A DNA stretch of 64,000 nt from Prado023 sp963747335 (GTDB taxonomy: Bacteria; Actinomycetota; Actinomycetes; S36-B12; CAIYMF01): positions 434,001 through 498,000 of the forward strand of contig CAVVEV010000012.1 of NCBI GenBank assembly GCA_963747335.1, given 5' to 3'. Every line of letters starts with the position of its first letter. Within the stretch, counting starts at the first letter, position 1. The position numbers and the translations under genes were made by a program. Positions 42,493 through 52,288 of this stretch are shown one piece after another. A model generated the notes under the pieces. That model was not told the origin of the DNA. It made no database searches and worked only from the letters and a program-made list of their open reading frames with translations.

Positions 42493-42660
42493 AACGCGTC
42501 ACAGGCTAAGCGCGGACGTGCCCGGTTCCGGGGAGCGACGCGGCTGTGCACCCCTCGGAAAATCGCCCGGATCGGCCGCCCTGTGGTGCAGATCGGCCGC
42601 ATCCGGCCGGATCGGACCATGCCCGATCGGGTGCCGGCCCGTCCCGGCGTGTCCCCCGGG

Positions 42661-43424
42661 TCAGCCGCGGTAGATCAGTGCCCGCTTGACCTCTTGGATC
42701 GCCTTGGTGACCTCGATGCCGCGGGGGCAGGCGTCGGTGCAGTTGAAGGTGGTCCGGCAGCGCCAGACGCCCTCCTTGGAGTTCAGGATCTCCAGGCGCT
42801 GCTCGGCGCCCTCGTCGCGGCTGTCGAAGATGAACCGATGGGCGCTGACGATCGCTGCCGGGCCGAAGTACTGCCCGTCGGTCCAGAAGACCGGGCACGA
42901 GGTCGTGCAGCAGGCGCACAGGATGCACTTGGTGGTGTCGTCGAAGATCGCACGGTCCTCAGCGGACTGCACGCGCTCCTTGGTGGGCTCGTTTCCGGTG
43001 GTGATCAGGAACGGCATGACCTCGCGGAACGCCTGGAAGAACGGCTCCATGTCGACGATCAGGTCCTTCTCCAGCGGAAGGCCCTTGATCGCTTCGACGA
43101 TGATGGGCTTCTTCGCGTTCAGGTCCTTGATCAGCGTCTTGCACGCGAGCCGGTTGCGGCCGTTGATCCGGATCGCGTCCGAGCCGCAGATGCCGTGGGC
43201 GCACGAGCGCCGGAAGGTCAGCGTGCCGTCCTGTTCCCACTTGATCTTGTGCAGCGCATCGAGGATCCGGTCGGTCGGGAACACATCGACGGTGAAGTCC
43301 TGCCAGAACGGCTCGGGGCCCTCGTCAGGCAGGAACCGGCGCAGCCGGATCGTGACCGGGAACGGCTTCGGGATGTCGGTGACGGCGGGGGCGGTCACTG
43401 TGGGGGCGGGGGCGTCGGTGGCCA

Positions 43425-43425
<1 letters not shown>
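42661..43425 (-). CDS. sdhB: Succinate dehydrogenase iron-sulfur subunit
   Basis: SdhB (254 residues) carries the electron-transfer centres of complex II. The N-terminal [2Fe-2S] domain has RRSCAHGICGSDAIRING with a later NRLAC Cys; the C-terminal domain has CILCACCTTSCPVFW and CTDACPRGIEVTKAI for the [4Fe-4S] and [3Fe-4S] clusters. Its ATG overlaps the sdhA stop by one base (TGATG). It is the last gene of sdhCDAB. Confidence 0.97.
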
Positions 43426-45179
<1,754 letters not shown>

Positions 45180-45198
45180 GGCTCGCGCCACTCTCCGA

Positions 45199-45597
45199 TC
45201 AGGCGATGGTGGGGTCGAAGGTGAAGATCACCAGGGTCCCCAGGGCGATGATGAACACGGTGGCCACGGCCAACAGGGTGAGCAGCCAGAACCGGGTCCT
45301 GGGCTTCTCGGCGTAGTCACTGATGACCGTTCGCATGCCGTTGGCGCCGTGGATCATGGCCAGCCACAGCTGCAGGAGGTCCCAGGCCTGCCAGAACGGG
45401 CTGGACCAACGTCCGGCCACGAACCCGAAGTTGATGCGCTGCACACCGCCGTCGAGGATGTTCATGATCAGCAGGTGGCCCAGGACCAGGAACACCAGGA
45501 TGAAGCCGGAGATCCGCATGAAGATCCACGAGTAGCGCTCGACGTTGCTGCCGCGCGAGGCCCGTGCGCTGCGGGGGTTGGCGATCTCGACGCTCAT
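45199..45597 (-). CDS. sdhD: Succinate dehydrogenase membrane anchor subunit
   Basis: A 132-residue hydrophobic subunit with three helices: WIFMRISGFILVFLVLGHLLIMN (with a His that can ligate haem b), WQAWDLLQLWLAMIHGANGMRTVI and FWLLTLLAVATVFIIALGTL. With SdhC it anchors SdhAB and forms the quinone site. It overlaps sdhC by four bases and shares its transcript. Confidence 0.93.
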   Translation of the reverse strand: MSVEIANPRSARASRGSNVERYSWIFMRISGFILVFLVLGHLLIMNILDGGVQRINFGFVAGRWSSPFWQAWDLLQLWLAMIHGANGMRTVISDYAEKPRTRFWLLTLLAVATVFIIALGTLVIFTFDPTIA

Positions 45598-45989
45598 GAT
45601 GCGCTCCCGAACAGGGCCTCGGCAGTGTGCTTGAGCATGAAGTAGGCACCGGGGATCATCACCAGGGCCCAGACGACCACGATCGTGCGGAACATCGCCT
45701 TCTGGTGCCTCGGGCCCTCGGCCCAGAAGTCCACCAGGATGATCCGCAGGCCGTTGAGCGCGTGGTACAGGACCGCAGCGACCAGGCCCACCTCGAGGAG
45801 GTTGACGATCGGGGTCTTGTAGGAGGCGATCACCATGTCGTAGGCGTCCGGGGAGACCCGCACGAGGGCAGTGTCCAGGACGTGGACGAGGAGGAAGAAG
45901 AACACCGCGACGCCGGTGATGCGATGGGCCACCCAGGACCACATCCCCTCACCGCCGCGGTACAGGGTCCCCGCAGGCGCAGTGGCCAT
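45594..45989 (-). CDS. sdhC: Succinate dehydrogenase cytochrome b556 subunit
   Basis: A 131-residue three-helix subunit. The family motif GMWSWVAHRITGVAVFFFLLVHVLD (residues about 16-40, written here only as the start GMWSWVAHRITG) contains the haem-ligating His in LLVHVLD; YHALNGLRIILVDF follows. It is the first gene of sdhCDAB. ATG 45989 has AGGAGG upstream. A likely -10 box (TAGACT, minus strand 46055-46050) gives a leader of about 55 nt. Confidence 0.93.
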   Translation of the reverse strand: MATAPAGTLYRGGEGMWSWVAHRITGVAVFFFLLVHVLDTALVRVSPDAYDMVIASYKTPIVNLLEVGLVAAVLYHALNGLRIILVDFWAEGPRHQKAMFRTIVVVWALVMIPGAYFMLKHTAEALFGSAS

Positions 45990-46321
45990 CGGTGGAGCCT
46001 CCTTGCTCGGAAGTGGCGGCCGTGGCGGGGCATCCGCCACATGATGGGCAGTCTAGTCCTGAGCCACACGATCGCACGGGCGAGGATGCCCCCGAGGTCC
46101 GGCGAAGGTCCCAGCCCAAAGTCCCGCCCACCCAGGGCGCCGCCCAGCCGGGCCCCACCCGCCCGCGCGACCCGCCCCGCCCGCCCCGCCCGCGCGGCCC
46201 GCTCGGCCCGCTCCGCCGACTCAACTTGGGTTCCACTTGTCGCAAGAGCGGCAGGATCCTTCCAAGTTCTGGGGGCGGAGCCCGTCGCCCGGATCAGCGA
46301 CGGGCCAGCGTCCACCCGTGG
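45990..46321. other. Gene-free region: sdh promoter, C-rich tract and inverted-repeat element
   Basis: From left to right this 332-bp stretch holds the sdh leader and a TAGACT -10 candidate on the minus strand (46050-46055), a region at 46130-46222 made of CCGCCC/CCGCCCCG words that is G-rich on the minus strand, and the 46-bp inverted-repeat element at 46223-46268. The last 50 bases precede the stop of the DUF559/AbiEi-type gene. No coding potential was recognised. Confidence 0.7.
46223..46268 (-). repeat. 46-bp inverted repeat, left copy, after DUF559/AbiEi-type gene
   Basis: Read on the minus strand it begins AACTTGGAAGG and ends ACCCAAGTT, and matches the right copy at 47477-47522 at 35 of 46 positions without gaps. 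Its ends (AACTTGG/CCAAGTT) are themselves complementary, so each copy can fold into a stem-loop. It lies 53 bp beyond the gene stop. Confidence 0.85.
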
Positions 46322-47293
46322 TCAGGCGACGGGACGCAGGCCGGTGGGCAGGACCGCGCAGCCGGGTCCGCAGCGGCGGGGGCGGCTCGGCCAACCGCGG
46401 AGGTGCAGCAAGGCGGCCACCTGCGCGGCAACCGGACACGGCTGGCCCCCGACTGCCATCCACCCGAAGCGCAACGTTGCGGCGCCCGTCAGCGTGGCGG
46501 CGTTGTCCCGGCCCTGGTCGCGGAACACCTCCGACTCCGCCTCGTGCCCGAGTCGACCGTCCAATTCGACGATCACGCCGTACTCCTCGTAGAGGATGTC
46601 TCGATAGGCGGTGCTGGAGTCACGCGACCTGGCTGGGGCTTGCCCGCGCCCATGGGGCAGGCCGTGTGGGACGACGACGTTCCTGTGGTAGCGGATCTCC
46701 AATGGGCTGGTGAGCCCGTCCCGCGAGTCGGCGCACACCGACTCGATGAGCCGCCGGCGCCGCACCCGGAGCAGGGTCCGCATCGTGCGCAGGATGCGGT
46801 CGGGGGTGGTGAGGCGCAGGCGGCACGAGCGCAGGACGACCTCGACCGCTTCTGAGTCCGACGATGCGATTGCGACCAGGTCGAGCACGGCGTGCTCCAC
46901 CGTCAGAACCGGTGGCCGGCGGCTCGGATGCGCTCGCGCGAGAGGATCCTGCACCCGCCGGACCTCTATCCCAGGGGCACCGCGGCGGATCGAGTCCTCG
47001 AGGAGCATGCGGACCGGCCTGCCCGAGGGGTGCTCCCCATCCAGCATTCCCCAGTGGTGACCGGCTGCAGCGCCCGCCGCGACACTCAGGGGGCCGAGGG
47101 TCAGGTGAGCCGCCCACATCCGGGCCGAGATCCCCGGTGGCTCGGCGCTGATCTGGAAGACGCCCTTGTGCAGCCTTCTCCACCGACCTGAGTCGACAAG
47201 TCGTCGGATCGCGCCCGGCGAGAGCCCTGCAGCACGTGCCTGCTCGTACGAGCAGACCATGGACTGGGGTTCGGCGGCGATCTGCAGCCGCAT
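46322..47293 (-). CDS. AbiEi-type / DUF559 endonuclease-domain protein
   Basis: The 323-residue protein starts with a winged-helix module typical of type IV antitoxin AbiEi relatives: CSYEQARAAGLSPGAIRRLV then SGRWRRLHKGVFQ. A middle domain (VLTVEHAVLDLVAIASSDSE) leads to a C-terminal DUF559/Vsr-like nuclease-type domain: LTSPLEIRYHRNVV, then YRDILYEEYGVIVELDGRLGHEAESEVFRD. The E..D..E-x-D pattern fits a PD-(D/E)XK active site. It is a distant relative of the gene at 2796-3758. No AbiEii-type toxin gene is nearby. Start ATG 47293 is uncertain (ATG 47260 possible). The gene sits between two 46-bp inverted repeats. Confidence 0.78.
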   Translation of the reverse strand: MRLQIAAEPQSMVCSYEQARAAGLSPGAIRRLVDSGRWRRLHKGVFQISAEPPGISARMWAAHLTLGPLSVAAGAAAGHHWGMLDGEHPSGRPVRMLLEDSIRRGAPGIEVRRVQDPLARAHPSRRPPVLTVEHAVLDLVAIASSDSEAVEVVLRSCRLRLTTPDRILRTMRTLLRVRRRRLIESVCADSRDGLTSPLEIRYHRNVVVPHGLPHGRGQAPARSRDSSTAYRDILYEEYGVIVELDGRLGHEAESEVFRDQGRDNAATLTGAATLRFGWMAVGGQPCPVAAQVAALLHLRGWPSRPRRCGPGCAVLPTGLRPVA

Positions 47294-47476
47294 CAGGGCG
47301 GATCCTTCGCTGGCATTCTTCCTGGGCACCCCGGGATCCTCGATGGACTCGTGAGATGACACCAGCGACCATCCACAGGCCCAACCCCGCAGGCCCAACC
47401 CGCAGGCCCGACCTGATGCCCGAGTGACGTCCGACCCATCGGCCGTCACGAGCGCCGCCCCACCGGCGCTCGCGGC

Positions 47477-47522
47477 AATTTGGAAGGTTGTTGCTCCACT
47501 TGCAGCAATTGGCACCCAAGTT
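47477..47522 (+). repeat. 46-bp inverted repeat, right copy, before DUF559/AbiEi-type gene
   Basis: Begins AATTTGGAAGG and ends ACCCAAGTT on the plus strand; 76 percent ungapped identity to the left copy in inverted orientation. It can fold on itself through terminal AAnTTGG/CCAAGTT pairing and an inner TTGCT/AGCAA stem. Confidence 0.85.
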
Positions 47523-47580
47523 CGCGATCGGGGGCCCGAGCCGGCGGGGACCGGGAGCGGTGGGGGTCGTTGGTCTCGGG

Positions 47581-47652
47581 CCGAGGGGGCCGAGGGGGCC
47601 GAGGGGGCCGAGGGGGCCGAGGGGGCCGAGGGGGCCGAGGGGGCCGAGGGGG
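47581..47652. repeat. Perfect 9-bp tandem repeat, eight copies
   Basis: The unit CCGAGGGGG is repeated eight times without error, 34 bp upstream of the TAGCCT -10 box of the acyl-CoA mutase gene and so next to its -35 region. The run of (GGGGG) tracts has quadruplex potential on the plus strand. Such a perfect repeat is prone to slippage. Confidence 0.95.
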
Positions 47653-47698
47653 CGGGGTGCGGGGCGACTCCGGTGGGGGGCGGGCCTAGCCTTGGGGC

Positions 47699-49267
47699 AT
47701 GGCAACCACCGAGTCCGGACGTCCGTTCGCCCCCCTCTACGACGCCGAGTCCCGCGCCGGCGCCGACCCCGCCCTCATCGGCGCACCCGGGGAGTACCCC
47801 TACACCCGCGGCGTGTACCCCTCGATGTACACCGGTCGGCCCTGGACCATGCGCCAGTACGCCGGGTTCGGCACGGCGGCGGAGTCCAACGCGCGCTACC
47901 ACCAGCTGATCGGGGCCGGCCAGACCGGTCTGTCGGTGGCGTTCGACCTGCCGACCCAGATGGGCTACGACTCCGACCACCCGCTGGCCTCCGGCGAGGT
48001 CGGCAAGGTGGGGGTGGCCATCGACTCGATCGACGACATGCGGATCCTGTTCGACGGCCTGCCGCTGGACAAGGTCTCCACGTCCATGACCATCAACGCC
48101 CCGGCGGCCGTGCTGCTGCTGGCCTACCAGATCGTCGCCGAGGAGCAGGGTGTGCCGGGCTCCGCGCTGACCGGGACCATCCAGAACGACGTCCTCAAGG
48201 AGTACATCGCCCGCGGCACCTACATCTATCCCCCGGCTGCGTCCCTGCGGCTGATCACCGACATCTTCGGCTACTGCCAGGCCGAGCTGCCCAAGTGGAA
48301 CACCATCTCGATCTCCGGGTACCACATGGCCGAGGCGGGCGCGACGCCCGCGCAGGAGATCGCGTTCACGCTCGCCGACGGCATCGAGTACGTCAAGGCC
48401 GCGATCGCCACGGGCCAGGACGTCGACGACTTCGCCCCGCGGCTGGCGTTCTTCTTCGTCTCTCGCACCAGCCTGCTCGAGGAGGTCGCCAAGTTCCGCG
48501 CCGCACGGCGCATCTGGGCGCGGGTGATGCGCGAGCAGTTCGGCGCGAAGAACCCCAAGTCGATGATGCTGCGCTTCCACACCCAGACCGCCGGCGTGCA
48601 GCTGACCGCCCAGCAGCCCGAGGTGAACATGGTCCGGGTGGCGATCCAGGCCCTGGCCGCCGTGCTCGGTGGGACCCAGAGCCTGCACACCAACTCCTTC
48701 GACGAGGCCATCGCGCTGCCCACCGAGAAGGCCGCCCGCCTGGCGCTGCGCACCCAGCAGGTGATCGCCTACGAGTCCGACGTGTGCAAGACCGTCGACC
48801 CGTTCGCCGGCTCATACGCGATCGAGTCGCTGACCGACGACGTGGAGGCTGCGGCGGTCGAGCTCATGGACAAGGTCGCCGAGCTCGGGGGCGCGGTCGC
48901 GGCCATCGAGAACGGCTTCCAGAAGTCCGAGATCGAACGCTCGGCCTACCGGATCGCCAACGAGATCGACGCCGGTGAGCGCGTGGTCGTGGGCGTCAAC
49001 AAGTTCACCATCGACACCGACGAGCCCTACGAGCCGCTGCGGGTCAACCCCCTGATCGAGGCCGAGCAGCGGGCGCGCCTGGAGAAGCTGCGCGCCGAGC
49101 GCGGCGACATCAGCGCCCTGCTCGAGGCCGTGAGGGAGGCCGCCCGAGGATCCGAGAACGTGCTGTACCCGATGAAGGAGGCGCTGCGGGCGCGCGCCAC
49201 GGTCGGTGAGGTCAGCACGGCGCTGCGGGACGTCTGGGGCGAGTACGTCCCGCACGACGTCTTCTGA
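47699..49267 (+). CDS. Acyl-CoA mutase large subunit, methylmalonyl-CoA mutase type, without B12 domain
   Basis: The 522-residue protein is the substrate-binding barrel of the methylmalonyl-CoA mutase family: YPYTRGVYPSMYTGRPWTMR, RQYAGFGTAAESNARYHQLI, LSVAFDLPTQMGYDSDHP, TIQNDVLKEYIARGTYIYPP, ISISGYHMAEAGATPAQE and TQSLHTNSFDEAIALPTE. It ends near the point where single-chain mutases (about 700 residues) continue into the B12-binding domain, so it is the split large subunit and needs a separate cobalamin subunit of about 140 residues, not found nearby. SMYTGRPW resembles the methylmalonyl-CoA type, but isobutyryl- or another acyl-CoA is possible. ATG is seven bases after TAGCCT, so the gene is leaderless. 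Confidence 0.93.
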   Translation: MATTESGRPFAPLYDAESRAGADPALIGAPGEYPYTRGVYPSMYTGRPWTMRQYAGFGTAAESNARYHQLIGAGQTGLSVAFDLPTQMGYDSDHPLASGEVGKVGVAIDSIDDMRILFDGLPLDKVSTSMTINAPAAVLLLAYQIVAEEQGVPGSALTGTIQNDVLKEYIARGTYIYPPAASLRLITDIFGYCQAELPKWNTISISGYHMAEAGATPAQEIAFTLADGIEYVKAAIATGQDVDDFAPRLAFFFVSRTSLLEEVAKFRAARRIWARVMREQFGAKNPKSMMLRFHTQTAGVQLTAQQPEVNMVRVAIQALAAVLGGTQSLHTNSFDEAIALPTEKAARLALRTQQVIAYESDVCKTVDPFAGSYAIESLTDDVEAAAVELMDKVAELGGAVAAIENGFQKSEIERSAYRIANEIDAGERVVVGVNKFTIDTDEPYEPLRVNPLIEAEQRARLEKLRAERGDISALLEAVREAARGSENVLYPMKEALRARATVGEVSTALRDVWGEYVPHDVF

Positions 49268-49404
49268 GCCGCAGACCCTGCGCCAGAACTGAGCCGGGGG
49301 CGCAGGACCTTCGCCCTTGCGCGCAGGGACCTTCAGCGACGAATCGTGATCGAAACGTGTCTGACGCCCCCGTGACATGGTCCGAGGCACCTGTTGTCAG
49401 CGGA

Positions 49405-49410
49405 TAAAAT
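49405..49410 (+). promoter_or_regulatory. Candidate -10 box of nucleoside uptake operon
   Basis: TAAAAT in the context GGATAAAATC is the best -10-like hexamer in the 201-bp gap between the mutase gene and the BMP lipoprotein. No convincing -35 lies at 17-18 bp. It gives a leader of about 55 nt to ATG 49469. Confidence 0.4.
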
Positions 49411-49468
49411 CTCCCCAGACGTGGTCTGGCGCCGGATCGGCGCCTCGTCGGATGGAGATGGAGAACGT

Positions 49469-50581
49469 ATGAAGACTCGTTTGCTGGCAGTGGGCGCCCT
49501 TGCGGCGCTGGCCCTCGCAGCGTGCGGTGAGGCCCCGGACGAGAACGCAGCTGCAGGTTCGGCCTCGGGCAGCGCTGCTGCCTCCGACTTCCTCGGATGC
49601 ATGGTCACCGATCAGGGCGGCATCGACGACCGTTCCTTCAACGCCTCGGCGTGGGCCGGCCTCCAGGCCGCTGAGGCCAGCCAGGGCATCACGGTCAAGT
49701 ACGTGACCAGCAAGTCCGAGTCGGACTACACGCCCAACGTCAACAGCCTCGTGGCTGAGGACTGCGGGATCATCGTGACGGTCGGCTTCTCGCTCGGCGA
49801 CGCGACCGCCACGGCCGCCAAGGCCAACCCGGACACCGAGAAGTTCGCGATCGTCGACGAGAACCCCGATGGGGATCCCGACACCGACGGCGCCCAGCCG
49901 ATCGACAACGTGAAGCCGCTGCTGTTCAACACCGCTGAGGCGGCCTACCTGGCCGGCTACCTGTCCGCGGGCATGACCGAGACCGGCACCGTGGGCACCT
50001 TCGGCGGCATCAAGCTGCCGACCGTCGCGGTCTTCATGGACGGCTACGCCGACGGCATCGACAAGTACAACGAGGACAACGGCACCGACGTCAAGCTGCT
50101 CGGCTGGGACAAGGAGAAGCAGGACGGCCTGTTCGCCGGCAAGTTCGACTCGCCGACCGACGGCCAGAACCTGGCCAAGAACCTGATCCAGCAGGGTGCG
50201 GACATCATCATGCCCGTCGCCGGTGGCACCGGCCTGGGTGCTGCTGCCGAGGCTCAGGCCTCCGGCGGCAAGGTGGCCATCGTGTGGGTGGACCAGGACG
50301 GCTACGAGTCCGCCTCGCAGTACAAGGACGTGTTCCTGACCACGGTCGAGAAGGGCATCGCCACCGCCGTGGAGACCGCCACCACCGAGACCGTCAACGG
50401 TGCGTTCACCAACACGCCGTTCATCGGCACGCTGGCCAATGAGGGTGTCGGCCTGGCCCCGTACCACGACTTCGAGTCGAAGGTTCCGGCCGAGCTGAAC
50501 ACCAAGGTCGAGGAGCTGAAGGCGCAGATCATCGACGGCACCATCACGGTGGAGTCGACCAACTCGCCCCAGGCTGGCTGA
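49469..50581 (+). CDS. BMP family nucleoside-binding lipoprotein
   Basis: The 370-residue lipoprotein is the receptor of a nucleoside ABC transporter (BMP/PnrA type). Signal peptide ends LAAC (Cys19). The mature domain shows CMVTDQGGIDDRSFNASAWAG, IIVTVGFSLGDAT, PLLFNTAEAAYLAGYLSAGM, GGIKLPTVAVFMDGYADGI, MPVAGGTGLGAAAEA and VWVDQDGYES, all family landmarks. Purine or pyrimidine nucleoside ligands are inferred from the downstream enzymes. A strong hairpin follows at 50593-50638, which would let receptor mRNA exceed that of the transporter. Confidence 0.95.
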   Translation: MKTRLLAVGALAALALAACGEAPDENAAAGSASGSAAASDFLGCMVTDQGGIDDRSFNASAWAGLQAAEASQGITVKYVTSKSESDYTPNVNSLVAEDCGIIVTVGFSLGDATATAAKANPDTEKFAIVDENPDGDPDTDGAQPIDNVKPLLFNTAEAAYLAGYLSAGMTETGTVGTFGGIKLPTVAVFMDGYADGIDKYNEDNGTDVKLLGWDKEKQDGLFAGKFDSPTDGQNLAKNLIQQGADIIMPVAGGTGLGAAAEAQASGGKVAIVWVDQDGYESASQYKDVFLTTVEKGIATAVETATTETVNGAFTNTPFIGTLANEGVGLAPYHDFESKVPAELNTKVEELKAQIIDGTITVESTNSPQAG

Positions 50582-50592
50582 CCAGCCCGAGC

Positions 50593-50638
50593 ACACGACG
50601 AAGCCCCCTGCGCCCCGGCGCGGGGGGCTTCGTCGTGT
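50593..50638. terminator. Strong hairpin between receptor and ABC genes
   Basis: Arms 50593-50608 and 50623-50638 (16 bp, core GACGAAGCCCCC) enclose a 14-nt loop with its own GCGCC/GGCGC stem. It lies 11 bases after the lipoprotein stop. It may be a partial terminator or an mRNA-stabilising 3' end, as for other binding-protein genes. Confidence 0.8.
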
Positions 50639-50737
50639 CCGGGCGAATCACGGCGAATCGCCGACCCTGAGCAGGAGTCGCGGGCTGGGTCATCGCTAGT
50701 GTGCGATCAGTCCACACCGGGAGTCGGAGGAGGCAGC

Positions 50738-52288
50738 GTGCGCCTGGAGCTGCAGGGCATCACCAAGAGGTTCGGCACCTTCGTCGCGAACGACTCGATC
50801 GACCTGGTCATCGAGCCCGGCGAGATCCACTGCCTGCTCGGCGAGAACGGCGCCGGGAAGTCCACCCTGATGAACACCCTCTTCGGCCTGTACCGGCCGG
50901 AGGAGGGCACCATCCTGATCGACGGTCAGGAGGTGCACTTCCACGACCCCGGCGATGCCATGGATGCCGGGATCGGCATGGTCCACCAGCACTTCATGCT
51001 GGTCCCGGTGTTCACCGTCGCCGAGAATGTGATGCTCGGCCACGAGCTGACCAAGGGGGCGTTCCTGGATATCGAGGCCGCCCGCAACCAGGTGCTCGAG
51101 CTGTCGCAGAAGTACAACCTCGAGGTCGACCCCGACGCCCTCGTCGAGGACCTGCCCGTGGGCGTGCAGCAGCGCGTGGAGATCATCAAGGCCCTGGTGA
51201 AGGACGCCAGGATCCTGATCCTCGACGAGCCGACCGCGGTGCTCACGCCCCAGGAGACCGACGAGCTGCTCGAGATCATCCGCCAGCTCAAGGCCAGTGG
51301 GCACTCGGTCGTGCTGATCAGTCACAAGCTGCGCGAGATCAAGGCGGTCGCCGACCGGATCACCGTCATCCGGCGCGGCAAGGTCGTGGGCTCGGCCCTG
51401 CCCACGGACTCCGAGACCGAGCTGGCGGCGATGATGGTCGGTCGCGCGGTCAGCCTGAGGGTGGAGAAGGGGCCCGCGGATCCGAAGGAGGTCGTGCTGG
51501 AAGTCCGCGGACTGACCGTGCGCTCGGAGACCGGGCAGGCGGTCGTGGACAACATCGACCTCGACGTCCACAGCGGGGAGGTCGTCTGCGTCGCCGGGGT
51601 GCAGGGCAACGGCCAGACCGAGCTCACCCAGGCCATCCTCGGCCTGCAGCACTTCGTCACCGGGTCCGCGAAGCTCAAGGGCGAGGAGCTCGTCGGCCGC
51701 ACGACCCGCCACATCCTGGACTCGGGGGTGGGGTTCGTCCCCGAGGACCGCTCCGACGACGGGCTGGTCGGCTCGTTCTCCATCGCCGAGAACATGATCC
51801 TCGACCAGTACAACCAGGCCCCCTTCGCCAAGGGCGTCATCATGAAGCCGTCGGTGATCGCGGCGAACGCCGAGGCGAAGGCCACGGAGTTCGACGTCCG
51901 CACCACGGGGGTGCAGCTGCCGGCCTCGTCACTGTCCGGCGGGAACCAGCAGAAGGTCGTCCTCGCCCGCGAGCTGTCCAAGCCGGTCGTGTCGCTGTTC
52001 ATCGCCTCACAGCCGACTCGCGGCGTCGATGTGGGCGCCATCGAGTTCGTCCACAAGCGGGTCATCGCCGAGCGCGACGCCGGCGTGGCCGTCCTGATCG
52101 TGTCCACCGAGCTCGACGAGGTCGCCGCCCTGGCCGACCGGGTCGTGGTCATGTACCGCGGCAAGGTCATCGGGATCGTTCCTCCCGACACCCCCCGGGG
52201 CGTGCTGGGCCTGATGATGGCCGGCGTCCCCCAGGACGCTGCCGCGCACGGAGCGGTCACGGGGACCGATGAGGAGGGCGGGAAGTGA
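50738..52288 (+). CDS. Nucleoside ABC transporter ATP-binding protein (two ATPase domains)
   Basis: A 516-residue double ATPase of the sugar/nucleoside type. The first half has Walker A GENGAGKST, VHQHFMLVPVFTVAENV, signature region DLPVGVQQRVEIIKAL and Walker B ILILDEPTAVLTPQE. The second half has a degenerate Walker A GVQGNGQTE, the FVPEDRSDDGLV motif, SLSGGNQQKVVLARELS and a weak Walker B LFIASQPTRGVD, as usual for this class. GTG 50738 is preferred because GGAGGAGG is well placed; GTG 50699 would be an alternative. Its end overlaps the first permease by four bases. Confidence 0.96.
   Translation: MRLELQGITKRFGTFVANDSIDLVIEPGEIHCLLGENGAGKSTLMNTLFGLYRPEEGTILIDGQEVHFHDPGDAMDAGIGMVHQHFMLVPVFTVAENVMLGHELTKGAFLDIEAARNQVLELSQKYNLEVDPDALVEDLPVGVQQRVEIIKALVKDARILILDEPTAVLTPQETDELLEIIRQLKASGHSVVLISHKLREIKAVADRITVIRRGKVVGSALPTDSETELAAMMVGRAVSLRVEKGPADPKEVVLEVRGLTVRSETGQAVVDNIDLDVHSGEVVCVAGVQGNGQTELTQAILGLQHFVTGSAKLKGEELVGRTTRHILDSGVGFVPEDRSDDGLVGSFSIAENMILDQYNQAPFAKGVIMKPSVIAANAEAKATEFDVRTTGVQLPASSLSGGNQQKVVLARELSKPVVSLFIASQPTRGVDVGAIEFVHKRVIAERDAGVAVLIVSTELDEVAALADRVVVMYRGKVIGIVPPDTPRGVLGLMMAGVPQDAAAHGAVTGTDEEGGK

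Larger units (their letters stand above)
47294..47698. other. Gene-free region: right inverted repeat, tandem repeat and mutase promoter
   Basis: This 405-bp stretch contains the promoter side of the AbiEi-type gene, the 46-bp repeat (47477-47522), a G-rich stretch beginning near 47531, the 9-bp tandem repeat (47581-47652) and the TAGCCT box (47687-47692) of the acyl-CoA mutase gene. Open frames here are low-complexity and not credible. Confidence 0.7.

Noticed and set aside
46322..47293. Type IV toxin-antitoxin pair AbiEi/AbiEii
   Set aside because: The N-terminus resembles AbiEi, but no nucleotidyltransferase-like AbiEii gene lies next to it, and a DUF559 domain is fused instead.
47581..47652. 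Coding repeat of an Arg/Gly-rich protein
   Set aside because: The frames through it give only low-complexity RGG or GAE runs, cross a promoter and have no start signals; better read as a promoter-proximal tandem repeat.
47699..49267. Truncated methylmalonyl-CoA mutase pseudogene
   Set aside because: The protein ends at the natural domain border, keeps all barrel motifs, and split large subunits of about 520-560 residues are a known form.
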